Shown one piece after another: positions 49,134 through 58,534 of a DNA stretch of 64,000 bases. The notes below the pieces were generated by a model, which worked only from the letters and a program-made list of their open reading frames with translations, had not been told where the DNA came from and did no database searches. The stretch's first letter is position 1; every line of letters starts with the position of its first letter. The stretch is from assembly GCF_023028345.1 (NCBI RefSeq), contig NZ_CP095487.1:62001-126000 (forward strand), given 5' to 3'. The position numbers were made by a program, and so were the translations under genes. The DNA is from Halorientalis marina (lineage in GTDB: Archaea; Halobacteriota; Halobacteria; Halobacteriales; Haloarculaceae).

Positions 49134-51548
49134 TCAGTCGTCCGCGACGGCGGGAGCGGTCGTGGTCTCCGGATGGGCTTCGGCGTGTTCGGACGCCGGT
49201 GTCCACTCCAGTTCCTCCTCGTAGTGGAAGGCGCAGTGGTCCGCAGTCGGGTCGACGACCGTCAGCGAGAGCCAGTCGTTGTCCAGCAGTTCGGTCACCG
49301 CCTCGTGGTCGGCCAGGACGTCGGTGACGCGCTCGACCGGGGCGTGGACGACCGCCGAGAGGCGAAGCGGCTGGTGGTGCGGTTCATCGTCGGCGGCCAG
49401 CAGCGACTGGAGCGGGAGGCCGGTCATCAGGTCGCCGCCGTTGCCCTGGTAGACGCCGACGTTGCCGACGGGGTTCTGGGTCACCTTCGACCCGCTGCCG
49501 TAGACGGCGTTGTCGACCGTCGAGAAGTAGTACTGGGTGTTGATCCACTGGGTGACGACCAGGGGGCCGGTAAAGATCGCTTCCAGCGCGTCGCCGTCGG
49601 GGTCCGTCGACCAGTCGTACGAGTGAAGGAACGCGCGGCCGTCGAGATCGAGGTCGCTCGTCAGGTCGCGGGGACCGACGACGAAGCCGGCGTTGCCGGC
49701 CAGTCCCCACTCCGGCCGTGTCTCGGCCCAGTCGGCGGCGCGGCGCTCCGTCTCGCTGACGGCCGCCGACCCGTCGGTCCCCATCGCCTCGGCGCGCTCG
49801 GCGGCCGCGTTCTCGCGAGCCGTGGCGAGGTCCGTGCGCAACTGGTCGAGGTCCGCCGCGTGGCTCTCGGGCACGTCCTCGGCGAACAGGTCCACTTCGT
49901 CGGTCGTCGTGTTGTGCTGACCGGCGAGAAAGACCGTGTCCTGCGGGATGTCGAACCCGCGGTCGCGGAGTTCGGCTCTGACGGCCTCGTCGTTGCAGAT
50001 CGCCGCCATCACGCGGGCGTTCGGGCCGCCGGGGTTGCCGGCACAGGCACCGCAGTCCAGGCTCGAATCGTAGGGGTTGTTGGCCGTCTCGCTGGCGTGG
50101 CCCGTGAAGACGACGAGGCGGCCGAACTCCTCCCAGCCCAGCAACTCGAAGGCGGTCGCGGCGTACTCGACTTTCTCCTCGGTGGTCAGCCCCACCGGCA
50201 GGTCGCCGGCGTAGGTGTACTGGTGGTGGTCCAGCGGCGCACAGAACTCGTGATCGTCGGGCACCGTCTCGTCGGCCGCCTCGAACAGGTCGCGGACACG
50301 CCCGGGGACGAGCGTCCGGGCCGCGAGCGAGAGGCCGTAGCCGCTCCCGCCGGTCTCGACGTAGCCGTAGGCCGTGGCGGCGTTTGCCTCCAGTATCTCG
50401 ACGACTTCGTCGGCGGCCGCACGGATGGCGGACCAGCGGTCGTGGCGCGCCTGCGTGTCGTCGTCGGTCGGAACGTCGGTGATGTGATGCTGTGGGTCGA
50501 GAATCGGTGGACAGGCGTCGACCGACACGTCGGCGTCGTATCCCTGGTACTCCATCGGGATGCCGAAGAAGCCGGCGTACCCGTGGGTCTCGTAGTCGCC
50601 CGTCGCCTCGACGTGGCGGCGGATGACCTCCGAACGGGTGTCGATACAGAAGACCAGCTGGGCGTCCGGGCGGCCCGACCCGTCGCTGTCGGCCAGCGAC
50701 TGGCTCTCCGCGGCGACGGCGCCGACGAGGTCGTCGCGGTAGGTCGCCTCCCACGCGCGGAGGAACGCCCGGGCGAGTTCGTCGGTCGGGTTCACATTGG
50801 CCGCCTCGTTCGAGGGGTCGAGGTCGGCGCCGACAGCGTCCAGCAGTGCCAGCCGTGCCGCGAGGTAGCCGTCCAGGGAGATGGGGTACGTCGACTGCCA
50901 CACCCCTTCGTCCGCGGCGCGCTGCTTGATGAACCCGGTCCAGCCAGGGAGCGCGGCCAGTTGCTCCTCGAGGATGGGCACCCACTCGCTCTCGGGGTGC
51001 GATTCCAGGACCGCATCGATGGCTGCGACGGGCGACTCTGGCAGGTCAGCGACGACCCCCTCGTCGGGGATCTCGCCGTCGTAGGCAGCGACCTCGCGGA
51101 AGGCGGCGTAGAACCCCGCTTCGCGGTTCGGCATGGACCAGTGGGCGCTCCCCTCGTCGAGGAAGGCCGACAGCCACTTCGTCAGCACCCGGTCGACGTG
51201 GTCCGTGGCGGTGTCCGTGTCGTCCTTCCCGGCGTGGGCGGCGTCGGCGGCGTCGGCCATGCGGTCGAGCAGCGTCTCCGGGTCGCCCTCGTAGCCCGCC
51301 TCGGCGAGTTCCGTTTCGAGGATATCGGGGTCTATCTGCCCGCGTTCCAGCGCCTTTCCGAACGTCGCGGCGCTGGGGTAGCCACGGCCGCCAAGCAGGG
51401 CGGCCGCCTGCTCGACCGCCTCGCCGAACGGCCGGTCCTCGAACCCGGAGAGGGGGTTGGCCGTCACGAACGAGTGGATGGGCCAGAGGGAGCCGACGGT
51501 GGTCGCTGCGTCGTCGATGCTGTCGCGGATGGCGGATTCAGTACTCAT
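49134..51548 (-). CDS. dabA: DabA, inorganic-carbon transporter subunit (DUF2309)
   Basis: An 804-residue soluble, zinc-binding protein. The beta-CA-like core has the ligand segments LVFCIDTRSEV (Cys and Asp), FTGHASETANNPY (His) and SSLDCGACAGN (Cys), matching the zinc ligand pattern of characterised DabA. It works with the membrane subunit DabB and is thought to hydrate CO2 to bicarbonate, driven by the ion gradient. It overlaps the dabB gene by 11 bp. No carboxysome or RubisCO gene is in the window. Confidence 0.92.
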   Translation of the reverse strand: MSTESAIRDSIDDAATTVGSLWPIHSFVTANPLSGFEDRPFGEAVEQAAALLGGRGYPSAATFGKALERGQIDPDILETELAEAGYEGDPETLLDRMADAADAAHAGKDDTDTATDHVDRVLTKWLSAFLDEGSAHWSMPNREAGFYAAFREVAAYDGEIPDEGVVADLPESPVAAIDAVLESHPESEWVPILEEQLAALPGWTGFIKQRAADEGVWQSTYPISLDGYLAARLALLDAVGADLDPSNEAANVNPTDELARAFLRAWEATYRDDLVGAVAAESQSLADSDGSGRPDAQLVFCIDTRSEVIRRHVEATGDYETHGYAGFFGIPMEYQGYDADVSVDACPPILDPQHHITDVPTDDDTQARHDRWSAIRAAADEVVEILEANAATAYGYVETGGSGYGLSLAARTLVPGRVRDLFEAADETVPDDHEFCAPLDHHQYTYAGDLPVGLTTEEKVEYAATAFELLGWEEFGRLVVFTGHASETANNPYDSSLDCGACAGNPGGPNARVMAAICNDEAVRAELRDRGFDIPQDTVFLAGQHNTTTDEVDLFAEDVPESHAADLDQLRTDLATARENAAAERAEAMGTDGSAAVSETERRAADWAETRPEWGLAGNAGFVVGPRDLTSDLDLDGRAFLHSYDWSTDPDGDALEAIFTGPLVVTQWINTQYYFSTVDNAVYGSGSKVTQNPVGNVGVYQGNGGDLMTGLPLQSLLAADDEPHHQPLRLSAVVHAPVERVTDVLADHEAVTELLDNDWLSLTVVDPTADHCAFHYEEELEWTPASEHAEAHPETTTAPAVADD

Positions 51549-53025
51549 TGTAGTCCTCCGTGGACGTCAGTAGGGTGTCCGACGACGGCTGGGTGGCGTT
51601 CAGCAGTGCCACGTAGAGCCGCTGGCTGTGTTCGTGGATGCCGGTCTCGATGGCGACGTAGATGCCGACGAACCCGACGGCGATGATGCCGTGGAGCAGG
51701 GTCAGTTCGGTCGTCGCCGTGCCGACCGTCAGGAGTCCCGAGACGCCCTCGTAGACCACGGCGTAGACGACGATTGCCGGGAAAAAGACCAGCGGGACGG
51801 CCCCGTACCGGGCCAGCGTCGGAAGCGAGGTATGCTGGATCGCGCTCCGGGCCGCGTGGAGCGTGGTGAACACGACGAAGACGGTCAGCAGGAGACCGCT
51901 GTCGACGCTCGCGCCTTTGCCAGTCAACACCGTGAACACCACGCCGCCGGCGAGCCCGGTCAGCACCGCCACGACGAAGCCGACGGCGCTCGTCACGCGG
52001 CCGACCGTGTGCTCGGTGGTGGCGCTCGGGCTCGTGTGCTCGACCTGCTCGCCCGAACTGAGGAACTGGTAGGCCTTGTAGAACCCGTGCAGGATGAGGT
52101 GGGTGATCGCGGCCCCGAAGAAGCCGAGGCCGGCCTGCATGATCATAAAGCCCATCTGCCCGACCGTCGAGCAGGCGAGTTTGCCCTTGATATCCGTCTG
52201 GACCGACTTCAGGAGCTTCCCCCCGCTGGCGCTGGCACCGCCGACGGCGACCACCGCGAGCATGAACGCGGGGTCGACCGTGATGACCGGGGCGAACCGG
52301 ACCAGCAGGATACCGCCCGCGTTGACGAACCCGGCGTGCATCAGCGCCGACGCCGGTGTTGGGGCGGTCATCGAGGAGAGCAGCCAGTTCTGGAACGGGA
52401 TCAGGGCGGACTGGATCATCGCCGCGAGGACGAGCGCGCCGGCGGCGACCAGCCAGACCGGGCCACCGAGCGTGTCCGCGGCCGCGCCGATGCCGGAGAC
52501 CGTCGTCGCGCCGGTCGCCCACCACAGCGCCGTGAGTGCGACACCGAGGAGGACGCTACTCGCGAGGAAATACTTGCGGGCGACCGTCGCTGCCGCCTGT
52601 GCCTGGTCCCACCCCGCGACGAGACCGATGAGCTCCGCCATCAGCACCCCCATCGCCAGCCACAGGAGCGCGAACAGGCCGACGTGGTCGGCCGCGACCA
52701 GTCCCATGACGACGACGGTGAAACCGGACGTAGCGGCGAAGAACTTCGTCTTGTGGGCGCTCCCGCCCATGTAGCGGCGCGAGTAGCTGTGGACGATGCC
52801 ACTGAAGAAGGTGACGACCACCCACAGCAGAACGGTCAGGCCGTCGATGGCAACCAGGCCGGGGACGTCCCACGCGCCGCCGAATCGGACTCGGGCGGCG
52901 AGGGCGGCGACGCTCGCGGCGAACAGCGACCACGCGAGCCACGTCAGTGCAACGGGCACGAGCGGCGACTCCGCCGCCGTGTCCGGGAGCGCTCCGACCG
53001 TCGGTTTCGAACTGTGTCCTGACAT
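51538..53025 (-). CDS. dabB: DabB, proton/sodium-conducting membrane subunit
   Basis: A 495-residue membrane protein with about 13-14 helices of the NuoL/MrpA type. Motifs: IVHSYSRRYMGG (typical YS..Y of the family), ALLWLAMGVLMAELIGLVAGW, SALMHAGFVNAGGILLVRFAP and DIKGKLACSTVGQMGFMIMQAG with conserved Lys/His. The TATA-like TTATTAAAT at 53117-53125 is about 95 bp from the ATG, so the leader is of moderate length. Complex I or Mrp identity is rejected because the gene is paired only with dabA. Confidence 0.92.
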   Translation of the reverse strand: MSGHSSKPTVGALPDTAAESPLVPVALTWLAWSLFAASVAALAARVRFGGAWDVPGLVAIDGLTVLLWVVVTFFSGIVHSYSRRYMGGSAHKTKFFAATSGFTVVVMGLVAADHVGLFALLWLAMGVLMAELIGLVAGWDQAQAAATVARKYFLASSVLLGVALTALWWATGATTVSGIGAAADTLGGPVWLVAAGALVLAAMIQSALIPFQNWLLSSMTAPTPASALMHAGFVNAGGILLVRFAPVITVDPAFMLAVVAVGGASASGGKLLKSVQTDIKGKLACSTVGQMGFMIMQAGLGFFGAAITHLILHGFYKAYQFLSSGEQVEHTSPSATTEHTVGRVTSAVGFVVAVLTGLAGGVVFTVLTGKGASVDSGLLLTVFVVFTTLHAARSAIQHTSLPTLARYGAVPLVFFPAIVVYAVVYEGVSGLLTVGTATTELTLLHGIIAVGFVGIYVAIETGIHEHSQRLYVALLNATQPSSDTLLTSTEDYNEY

Positions 53026-53214
53026 CGTTCAGCCCAGCGGACGACCCATCCCGGCGACCGGGGCGACCCCGGTATCCGTTCCTGGTCGACTTCGACTTAC
53101 TCTGAGAACAGAGCGGTTATTAAATCTGTCTATATTCACAAATCGTTCGCTTATTAGCCATTATAGAACATTATGGTTTCTCGAAGTTTCGCGACCGGAC
53201 ACGGGGGACGGCGA

Positions 53215-53892
53215 TCAGGACAGGAGGCTCGCGACCTGTACCGACGTGTCGTCGGGGAGACGCGTTCGGATCGTGGTCGGTTCCGTCGCGCCGTCGAGGG
53301 CGACCAGATACCGCTTGTCGGGAAACGAGCCGTACGCCCCGTCCTGGTCGTGGACGTAGCCGGCGACCGTGACCGACGACGAAAGTGCCCGCCTGAGAAA
53401 GGCGACCTGTCGGCGGACGTTGTACTCGACGAGCCGATACCGTATCGTCCGCGGTGCCATCGAGCGGCTCAGGACCGCCTCCTCGAACGCGTCGCCGACC
53501 AGCGACCGAAGCGGCGCCAACCGCGCTTCGATGCCTGCGGGGAGTTCCGGGTCGGGTCCTTTTCGTCGGTCGTACGCGTCTTCGAGCGCCTGACACCTCG
53601 TGTGTCCGACGACGAGTGCTGCCGTGATATCGTGTCGTCTTTCGAGGTGTTCGATAGTGCCGTCCAGTTCGACCCGGTCTCCGTTCCGGTCGCCCGCCTG
53701 ATTCCCGAGCGTCCGAACCCCGACGACGTTTCGGGTAGCGTCGACCGGCCACAGCGGTTCCCGGGGACAGTCGCTCATCGAACACGAGACGACGAGGGCC
53801 GACCGGGCGGCCGGGCCCTCTCGCCAGTCGCTCCGGGACCCGGTCCAGTCCTGGACCCACTCGATGGCAGCTTCGAGATCGTCCCCGTTCAT
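53215..53892 (-). CDS. Beta-carbonic-anhydrase-like protein with altered active site
   Basis: A 225-residue protein. The beta-CA frame is seen in VVSCSMSDCPREPLWPVDAT and in ALVVGHTRC. Canonical enzymes have CxDxR and HxxC: here Cys37, His97 and Cys100 fit the zinc ligands with normal spacing, but the dyad residues Asp and Arg are replaced (Met39, Asp41). The remainder is plausible for the fold, with a long C-terminal beta-rich extension about 135-225. Lying upstream of dabBA, it may bind CO2 or bicarbonate as a sensor or weak enzyme. Confidence 0.72.
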   Translation of the reverse strand: MNGDDLEAAIEWVQDWTGSRSDWREGPAARSALVVSCSMSDCPREPLWPVDATRNVVGVRTLGNQAGDRNGDRVELDGTIEHLERRHDITAALVVGHTRCQALEDAYDRRKGPDPELPAGIEARLAPLRSLVGDAFEEAVLSRSMAPRTIRYRLVEYNVRRQVAFLRRALSSSVTVAGYVHDQDGAYGSFPDKRYLVALDGATEPTTIRTRLPDDTSVQVASLLS

Positions 53893-54039
53893 TGCACACC
53901 ATGCACCCGCCGTTCAGCCGCATCGGTGTCGACCATCGATTGGCTGTGACGGGTTTGGCCGTGGAACGGAATAGAGTTACCGGAACGTTCGATATTCCCG
54001 TTCAGAAAACCATATCGTTACAGAGGGCGGAGTGCTGGT

Positions 54040-55056
54040 ATGGAAGAGCTTTCGGGGACCGTCCTCGTCGGGCGGTCGTTCGAACCGATTCGAGGACGCG
54101 TCGTCGTCGAAGCGGGGCGGATCGAAGCTATCGAGGAGACGGAAACGACGTCGACGGACATCGTGCTGCCGGCGTTCGTCAACGCTCACACGCACCTGGG
54201 GGATTCCGTCGCGAAGGACGCGGCCGTGGGCCTGTCACTCGACGACGCGGTGGCACCGCCGGACAGTCTGAAACACCGACGATTGGCAGCTGCTGACCGT
54301 GCCGACCTCGTGTCAGCAATGCGCCGGACGCTCCGCTTCGTGCAGCGAACCGGCACGGTCTCGTGCCTGGATTTCCGGGAATCCGGGACCGCCGGGGCAC
54401 GCGCGCTCCGCGAGGCGGCCCAGGCAGTTGCTATCGACCCGTTCGTCTTCGGGAGCGGCGACCGATCCGTCCTCGACGTCGCCGATGGGTACGGGGCCTC
54501 CGGCGCGAACGACGCCGATTTCACCGACGAACGTGCTGCGTGTGCGGAACGCGACCGCCCCTTCGCCATCCACGCCGGGGAACCGGACGCGACCGACATC
54601 CATCCGGCACTCGATCTCGAGCCGGACCTCCTCGTCCACATGGTACACGCGGCCCAGGAACATCTCGAACGGGTCACGGACCAGTCAGTCCCGGTCGCGG
54701 TCTGTCCGCGCGCGAACACCGTTCTCGACGTCGGCACGCCACCGATACGGGAGCTGCTCGACCACACGACGGTCGCACTCGGGACCGACAACGTGATGTT
54801 GAATCCCCCGTCGATGTTCCGAGAAATGGCGTACACGGCGAACCGGTTCGACGTGACTGCCCGGGAAGTGTTGCGGATGGCTACCACGGCCGGTGCCGAG
54901 ATCGCCGGCCTCGACTGTGGCGTCATCGCTCCCGGCCGACGGGCAGCACTCGTCGTCGTCGACGGCGACTCGGACAATCTGGCCGGCTCGGTCGATCCGG
55001 TGCGGGCGGTCGTCCGGCGCGCGACCGAGCGGGACGTCAAACACGCCCTCGTCTAG
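54040..55056 (+). CDS. Amidohydrolase-family protein
   Basis: A 338-residue TIM-barrel hydrolase. The metal ligands are HTH in VNAHTHLGD (residues 48-56), His in FAIHAGEPDA, His in LLVHMVHAAQEH and Asp in ALGTDNVML. This is the full set of the chlorohydrolase/deaminase subfamily with a single metal. The start is the ATG with TATA-like CATATCG about 25 bp before. The reaction is likely deamination or dechlorination of an N-heterocycle; unproven. Confidence 0.88.
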   Translation: MEELSGTVLVGRSFEPIRGRVVVEAGRIEAIEETETTSTDIVLPAFVNAHTHLGDSVAKDAAVGLSLDDAVAPPDSLKHRRLAAADRADLVSAMRRTLRFVQRTGTVSCLDFRESGTAGARALREAAQAVAIDPFVFGSGDRSVLDVADGYGASGANDADFTDERAACAERDRPFAIHAGEPDATDIHPALDLEPDLLVHMVHAAQEHLERVTDQSVPVAVCPRANTVLDVGTPPIRELLDHTTVALGTDNVMLNPPSMFREMAYTANRFDVTAREVLRMATTAGAEIAGLDCGVIAPGRRAALVVVDGDSDNLAGSVDPVRAVVRRATERDVKHALV

Positions 55057-55538
55057 GTATCGTCCTCCGTGTCCATCCCGGAGTGGAGACGACCGAAAGG
55101 CGTCGTCTCGTGGGTTCGCACGAGCACTTCGTCTGCGACGGTGAGCCCCATATCGAGGAGTTCCTGTGCGACGGGCGTGATGTCGCTGTCCGTCTCGCCG
55201 ACAGCAGTCACGAGGAGGTTCTGTTCCCCGGTGACCAGCTCCTGGACCGATACGACACCGTCGATTTCCAGGATGTCCGGGACGAGGTCACCACGGTCTG
55301 GTATCGAAGCGGTGCAGTAAAGCAGCATTCGGAGCGGATAGCCGGATTTCTGGTAATCGACGCTAGCGCGGTAGCCTTTGATTACGCCGTCGGATTCGAG
55401 CCGCTGGATGCGCTTGCGGACGGTACTGTCCGAGGTACCGGTTCGCTCCGCGATATCGCCGGACGACATGTTTCGAGCGTCCTCCTGGAGCGCATACAGG
55501 ATCGCTCTGTCCACGTCGTCGATATCCGCGTCAGCCAT
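55053..55538 (-). CDS. Lrp/AsnC-family transcriptional regulator
   Basis: A 161-residue regulator. HTH: DDVDRAILYALQEDARNMSS, GDIAERTGTSDSTVRKRIQRLE. Ligand-binding fold: GYPLRMLLYCTASIPDRGDL, QELVTGEQNLLVTAVG. The ATG before ADADIDD is used. The stop interlocks with the stop of the amidohydrolase gene (CTAG shared 4 bp). It is divergent from the branched-chain aminotransferase gene, a plausible target. Confidence 0.9.
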   Translation of the reverse strand: MADADIDDVDRAILYALQEDARNMSSGDIAERTGTSDSTVRKRIQRLESDGVIKGYRASVDYQKSGYPLRMLLYCTASIPDRGDLVPDILEIDGVVSVQELVTGEQNLLVTAVGETDSDITPVAQELLDMGLTVADEVLVRTHETTPFGRLHSGMDTEDDT

Positions 55539-55825
55539 ACCAGTGTCTCCGAGACAGAGGCACTTTACCTTTCGATGTTGCTCGGTTACTCCGGCGAGCT
55601 GTCTACGCTCGGTTCGTGCGTCCCAGTCGGTCGTGACGAGAGACGGGAACTGGCCGACGCTGCGGGAACGCCGGGGAGTTTCCGAACCCGGATTCGATAT
55701 CGCGGTTGTTGGTTTATCGTCGCGTTCGGCAGGTATCGAGGCGGCCCGACCTGAACCGCCGAGAGCGTGGCTATCGGTGGCACGAACCGACAACACTGAT
55801 ATGCGGGGGCGTCAATCGGGGACAC

Positions 55826-56755
55826 ATGGGATTCGACGAAATGGACGTCGACACGATCTGGATGGACGGGGAGTTCGTCGACTGGGAGGACGCCCAGGTC
55901 CACGTCCTCACGCACGGGCTCCACTACGGGACCGGGGTCTTCGAGGGGGTCCGGTGTTACGACACCGTCGACGGTCCCGCCATCTTCCGCTGGGAGGAAC
56001 ACCTCCAGCGGCTCTACGACTCGGGGAAGCCTTACGACATCGAGATACCCTTCGAGCCCGAGGAACTGACCGACGCCACGGTCGAACTCATCCGCCGGCA
56101 GGACCTCCAGTCCTGTTACATCCGCCCCATCGCCTTCTACGGCTACGAGGAACTCGGCCTGAACCCCTCGAACTGCCCCGTCAACGTCGCCATCGCCGCC
56201 TGGCCCTGGGGCGCCTACCTCGGGGAGGAAGCCTTAGAGGAGGGCGTCGACGTCGCCGTCTCCTCCTGGCGGAAGTACGCCTCCAGTCAGATTCCGACCA
56301 ACGCCAAGACGACCGGCCCGTACGTCAACAGCGTCCTCGCCTCCCTCGAGGCGAAGTCCAACGGCTACGTCGAGGCCATCCTCCTCAACAAGGAGGGCCA
56401 CGTCGCCGAGGGCCCCGGCGAGAACCTCTTTCTCGTCCGCGACGGCGAGATCTTCACCAGCGGCCTCGCGGAGTCCAACCTCGACGGCATCACCCGCCGG
56501 ACCGTGATCGAACTCGCCCGTGACCTGGGCTACACCGTCTACGACCAGGCTACCATCTCCCGCGGCGAACTCTACACCGCCGACGAGCTCTTTTTCTCCG
56601 GCACCGCCGCCGAGGTGACGCCTATCCGCTCCGTCGACGACAACGAAATCGGCGAAGGGACGAAAGGCCCCGTCACCGACGAGATTCAACAGGAGTTCTT
56701 CGACCTCATCGAAGGCAAACTCGACGAGTACGACGACTGGTTCACCTACATCTAA
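55826..56755 (+). CDS. ilvE: Branched-chain amino acid aminotransferase
   Basis: A 309-residue class IV PLP aminotransferase. The PLP Lys lies in IPTNAKTTGPYVNSV (Lys near 159); HGLHYGTGVFEGVRCYD, EAILLNKEGHVAEGPGENLF and ELFFSGTAAEVTPI are the family stretches. The enzyme swaps amino groups between leucine, isoleucine or valine and 2-oxoglutarate. The ATG before GFDEMDV is used. It has an AT-poor promoter and a T5 run (56766-56770) downstream. Confidence 0.95.
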   Translation: MGFDEMDVDTIWMDGEFVDWEDAQVHVLTHGLHYGTGVFEGVRCYDTVDGPAIFRWEEHLQRLYDSGKPYDIEIPFEPEELTDATVELIRRQDLQSCYIRPIAFYGYEELGLNPSNCPVNVAIAAWPWGAYLGEEALEEGVDVAVSSWRKYASSQIPTNAKTTGPYVNSVLASLEAKSNGYVEAILLNKEGHVAEGPGENLFLVRDGEIFTSGLAESNLDGITRRTVIELARDLGYTVYDQATISRGELYTADELFFSGTAAEVTPIRSVDDNEIGEGTKGPVTDEIQQEFFDLIEGKLDEYDDWFTYI

Positions 56756-56778
56756 CCCACCCACCTTTTTCCCGCTCG

Positions 56779-56855
56779 GGTGCGCCTCCGGCGCACCACT
56801 CGCGGCAAAAACGTGGGCGAAAAAGGCCGAACTCGCGCCGTCGGCGCGAGTTCGG
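56779..56855. terminator. Two strong hairpins after ilvE
   Basis: The first is GGTGCGCC (56779-56786), TCC loop, GGCGCACC (56790-56797). The second has a 13-bp perfect stem: 56827-56839 pairs with 56843-56855 around a GTC loop (core CGAACTCGCGCC). They lie between a T5 run at 56766-56770 and the next gene. Terminator or RNA-level control is likely; archaeal termination rarely needs hairpins, so a small mobile palindrome is also possible. Confidence 0.45.
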
Positions 56856-56929
56856 TGAACCGTGCGCCGGTGGTGCGCGGATGCCTTTCCGCCACCACTT
56901 TTGTATCGGTCGCGTCACTGCACACGCGT

Positions 56930-57151
56930 ATGGACGATATCGAAGCCCTCCAGCGCACCGTCCGTCGGGTCGGTGCCGTCGTCGTCGTCGTCCTCGCCCT
57001 GATCGGCACGGAAGTCGCGGAGTTCGGCGCGCTCTGGGCCGTCGTCGTCGGCGGGGGCGCAGTGCTCTACCTGCTCGTGAGCGTCGCAGTCGGGTTCCTG
57101 AACGGCGTCGACCCCATCGAGGAACCGGCCGAACAGCAGGTGGACGACTGA
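56930..57151 (+). CDS. Small membrane protein with two helices
   Basis: A 73-residue protein from the ATG before DDIEALQRT. Hydrophobic segments VGAVVVVVLALIGTEVA and LWAVVVGGGAVLYLLVSVAV, then a short acidic end (GVDPIEEPAEQQVDD). Family unknown. It is convergent with the DUF502 gene, 1 bp apart. Confidence 0.6.
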   Translation: MDDIEALQRTVRRVGAVVVVVLALIGTEVAEFGALWAVVVGGGAVLYLLVSVAVGFLNGVDPIEEPAEQQVDD

Positions 57152-57152
57152 G

Positions 57153-57827
57153 TCAGTCGTTCTCAGCCGTGGCTTCGTCGCCGCCCTCGCCGTCGACCAT
57201 CTCGTCGGTCACGTCGACGGCGATGCTCTGGTCGCGGGACTCGCCGAAGCCGGCGCTGAGGATGCGGGTGAGCGCCTCCTCGACGCGCTCGTCGGTCTCG
57301 CTGTACCGCTCGGGGTCGACCTCGATGACGAACCCGGTCGTGATGTTCGGCGCGGTGGGGAGAAAGAGCACGTCGCGGCCGTCCTCGGTCGACTTGCCGG
57401 TCTTGAACGCCGTCATCCGGAGGCCGTTCCAGGTCTCCAGTTTCACCGGCGTCTGGAGTTCGTCGGTGCCCGAGACGGCGGTCTCGATAGCCATCTTCGA
57501 GGCGTTGTAGACGACCCGCAGGCCGGGGAGGCGGTTCACGAGGTTGTCGATAACGCCCTCGAACACGTCGCCGAAGGCCGTCCGGGAGAGATAGCCGATG
57601 GAGAGCACGAGCAGGAAGAAGACGACGAGCGTGATGCTCACCTGGATGAGTTCGATCAGCAGGTCCGACTCCGGCACGCCGAGTTCGAGCAGTTGCTCCC
57701 TGGAGACGCCGGCCAGCAGCGCCGAACTGGCGAGGATCCCGTAGAGGTACGTGATGACGTAGGCGGTCACGATGAGCGGCAGGAGGACGATGAGCCCACT
57801 GGCGACGTCCCGTTTCCAGGCAGCCAT
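57153..57827 (-). CDS. DUF502-family membrane protein
   Basis: A 224-residue protein: two helices at the N-terminus (VASGLIVLLPLIVTAYVITY and a second around SITLVVFFLLVLSIGYL), then the conserved DUF502 region (NRLPGLRVVYNASKMAIETA, LETWNGLRMTAFKTGK, VLFLPTAPNITTGFVIEV). Function unknown. It is divergent from carS. The ATG before AAWKRDVA is used. Confidence 0.88.
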   Translation of the reverse strand: MAAWKRDVASGLIVLLPLIVTAYVITYLYGILASSALLAGVSREQLLELGVPESDLLIELIQVSITLVVFFLLVLSIGYLSRTAFGDVFEGVIDNLVNRLPGLRVVYNASKMAIETAVSGTDELQTPVKLETWNGLRMTAFKTGKSTEDGRDVLFLPTAPNITTGFVIEVDPERYSETDERVEEALTRILSAGFGESRDQSIAVDVTDEMVDGEGGDEATAEND

Positions 57828-57984
57828 ATCGGTCGCTCGGGCGTTCTCGGCCCATCCCCGTGTACCTGACGGTTCGACGGGCGGTTCCGTCCCGCCGGCA
57901 CCGGGTTCCCGGACCGGCGGCGGGCACGGAAGACCCGGCAGGAATCCCGGGCGTTAAGGGTCACGGGCGAGAGTCACCGCACGA

Positions 57985-58533
57985 ATGGACCCCCTCGAAG
58001 CCCTCGTCGTGGCGTTCTGGGCGATGTTGCCGGCGTACGTCCCGAACAACGCGGCGGTGCTGGCCGGCGGCGGCCCGCCCATCGACGGCGGCCGCACCCT
58101 CGGCGGGAAGCGGCTGCTGGGCGACGGGAAGACCTGGCGAGGGACGGTCGTCGGCATCGCCGCGGGGGCGCTGCTGGCGGTCGTGCTGAACCGCCTCCGG
58201 CCGGTGCTCGACCCTGCGGTCCCGGCGCCCCTGCCGGAGCCGTTCCCGGCGACGACCCTCGTCGCGCTGCCGGCCGGCGCGATGCTCGGGGACATCCTCG
58301 CCTCGTTCGTGAAACGGCGGCTGGGACGGGACCGCGGGGCCGCACTGCCCGGGCTGGACCAGCTGGATTTCGTCGTCGTGGCGCTGGCGCTGAGCGCGCT
58401 CGTCGCTCCGGACTGGTTCGGGGCCACGTTCGAGCCGGCGGTGCTGGTGGTCGTGCTCGTCATCACACCGATCCTGCACGTCACGACGAACGCCATCGCC
58501 TACGCGCTCTCGCTGAAGAGCGAACCCTGGTAG
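57985..58533 (+). CDS. carS: CDP-2,3-bis-(O-geranylgeranyl)-sn-glycerol synthase (CDP-archaeol synthase)
   Basis: A 182-residue integral membrane enzyme with about five helices. Signature GGGPPIDGGRTLGGKRLLGDGKTW (residues about 29-52) and GDILASFVKRRLG...LPGLDQLDF. It transfers CMP from CTP to the unsaturated archaetidic acid precursor, giving the CDP-activated lipid for archaeal phospholipids. An archaeal hallmark gene. It is convergent with the histidine kinase gene, 1 bp apart. Confidence 0.93.
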   Translation: MDPLEALVVAFWAMLPAYVPNNAAVLAGGGPPIDGGRTLGGKRLLGDGKTWRGTVVGIAAGALLAVVLNRLRPVLDPAVPAPLPEPFPATTLVALPAGAMLGDILASFVKRRLGRDRGAALPGLDQLDFVVVALALSALVAPDWFGATFEPAVLVVVLVITPILHVTTNAIAYALSLKSEPW

Positions 58534-58534
58534 C

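Noticed and set aside
49173..51686. An 837-codon open frame on plus across dabA
   Set aside because: It is the antisense of dabA. Long open antisense frames are usual in GC-rich haloarchaeal DNA, and its composition is Arg/Val/Gly-rich without any motif.
51538..53025. Complex I NuoL or Mrp antiporter subunit
   Set aside because: Only dabA is linked, and none of the other complex I or Mrp genes is present, so DabB is preferred.
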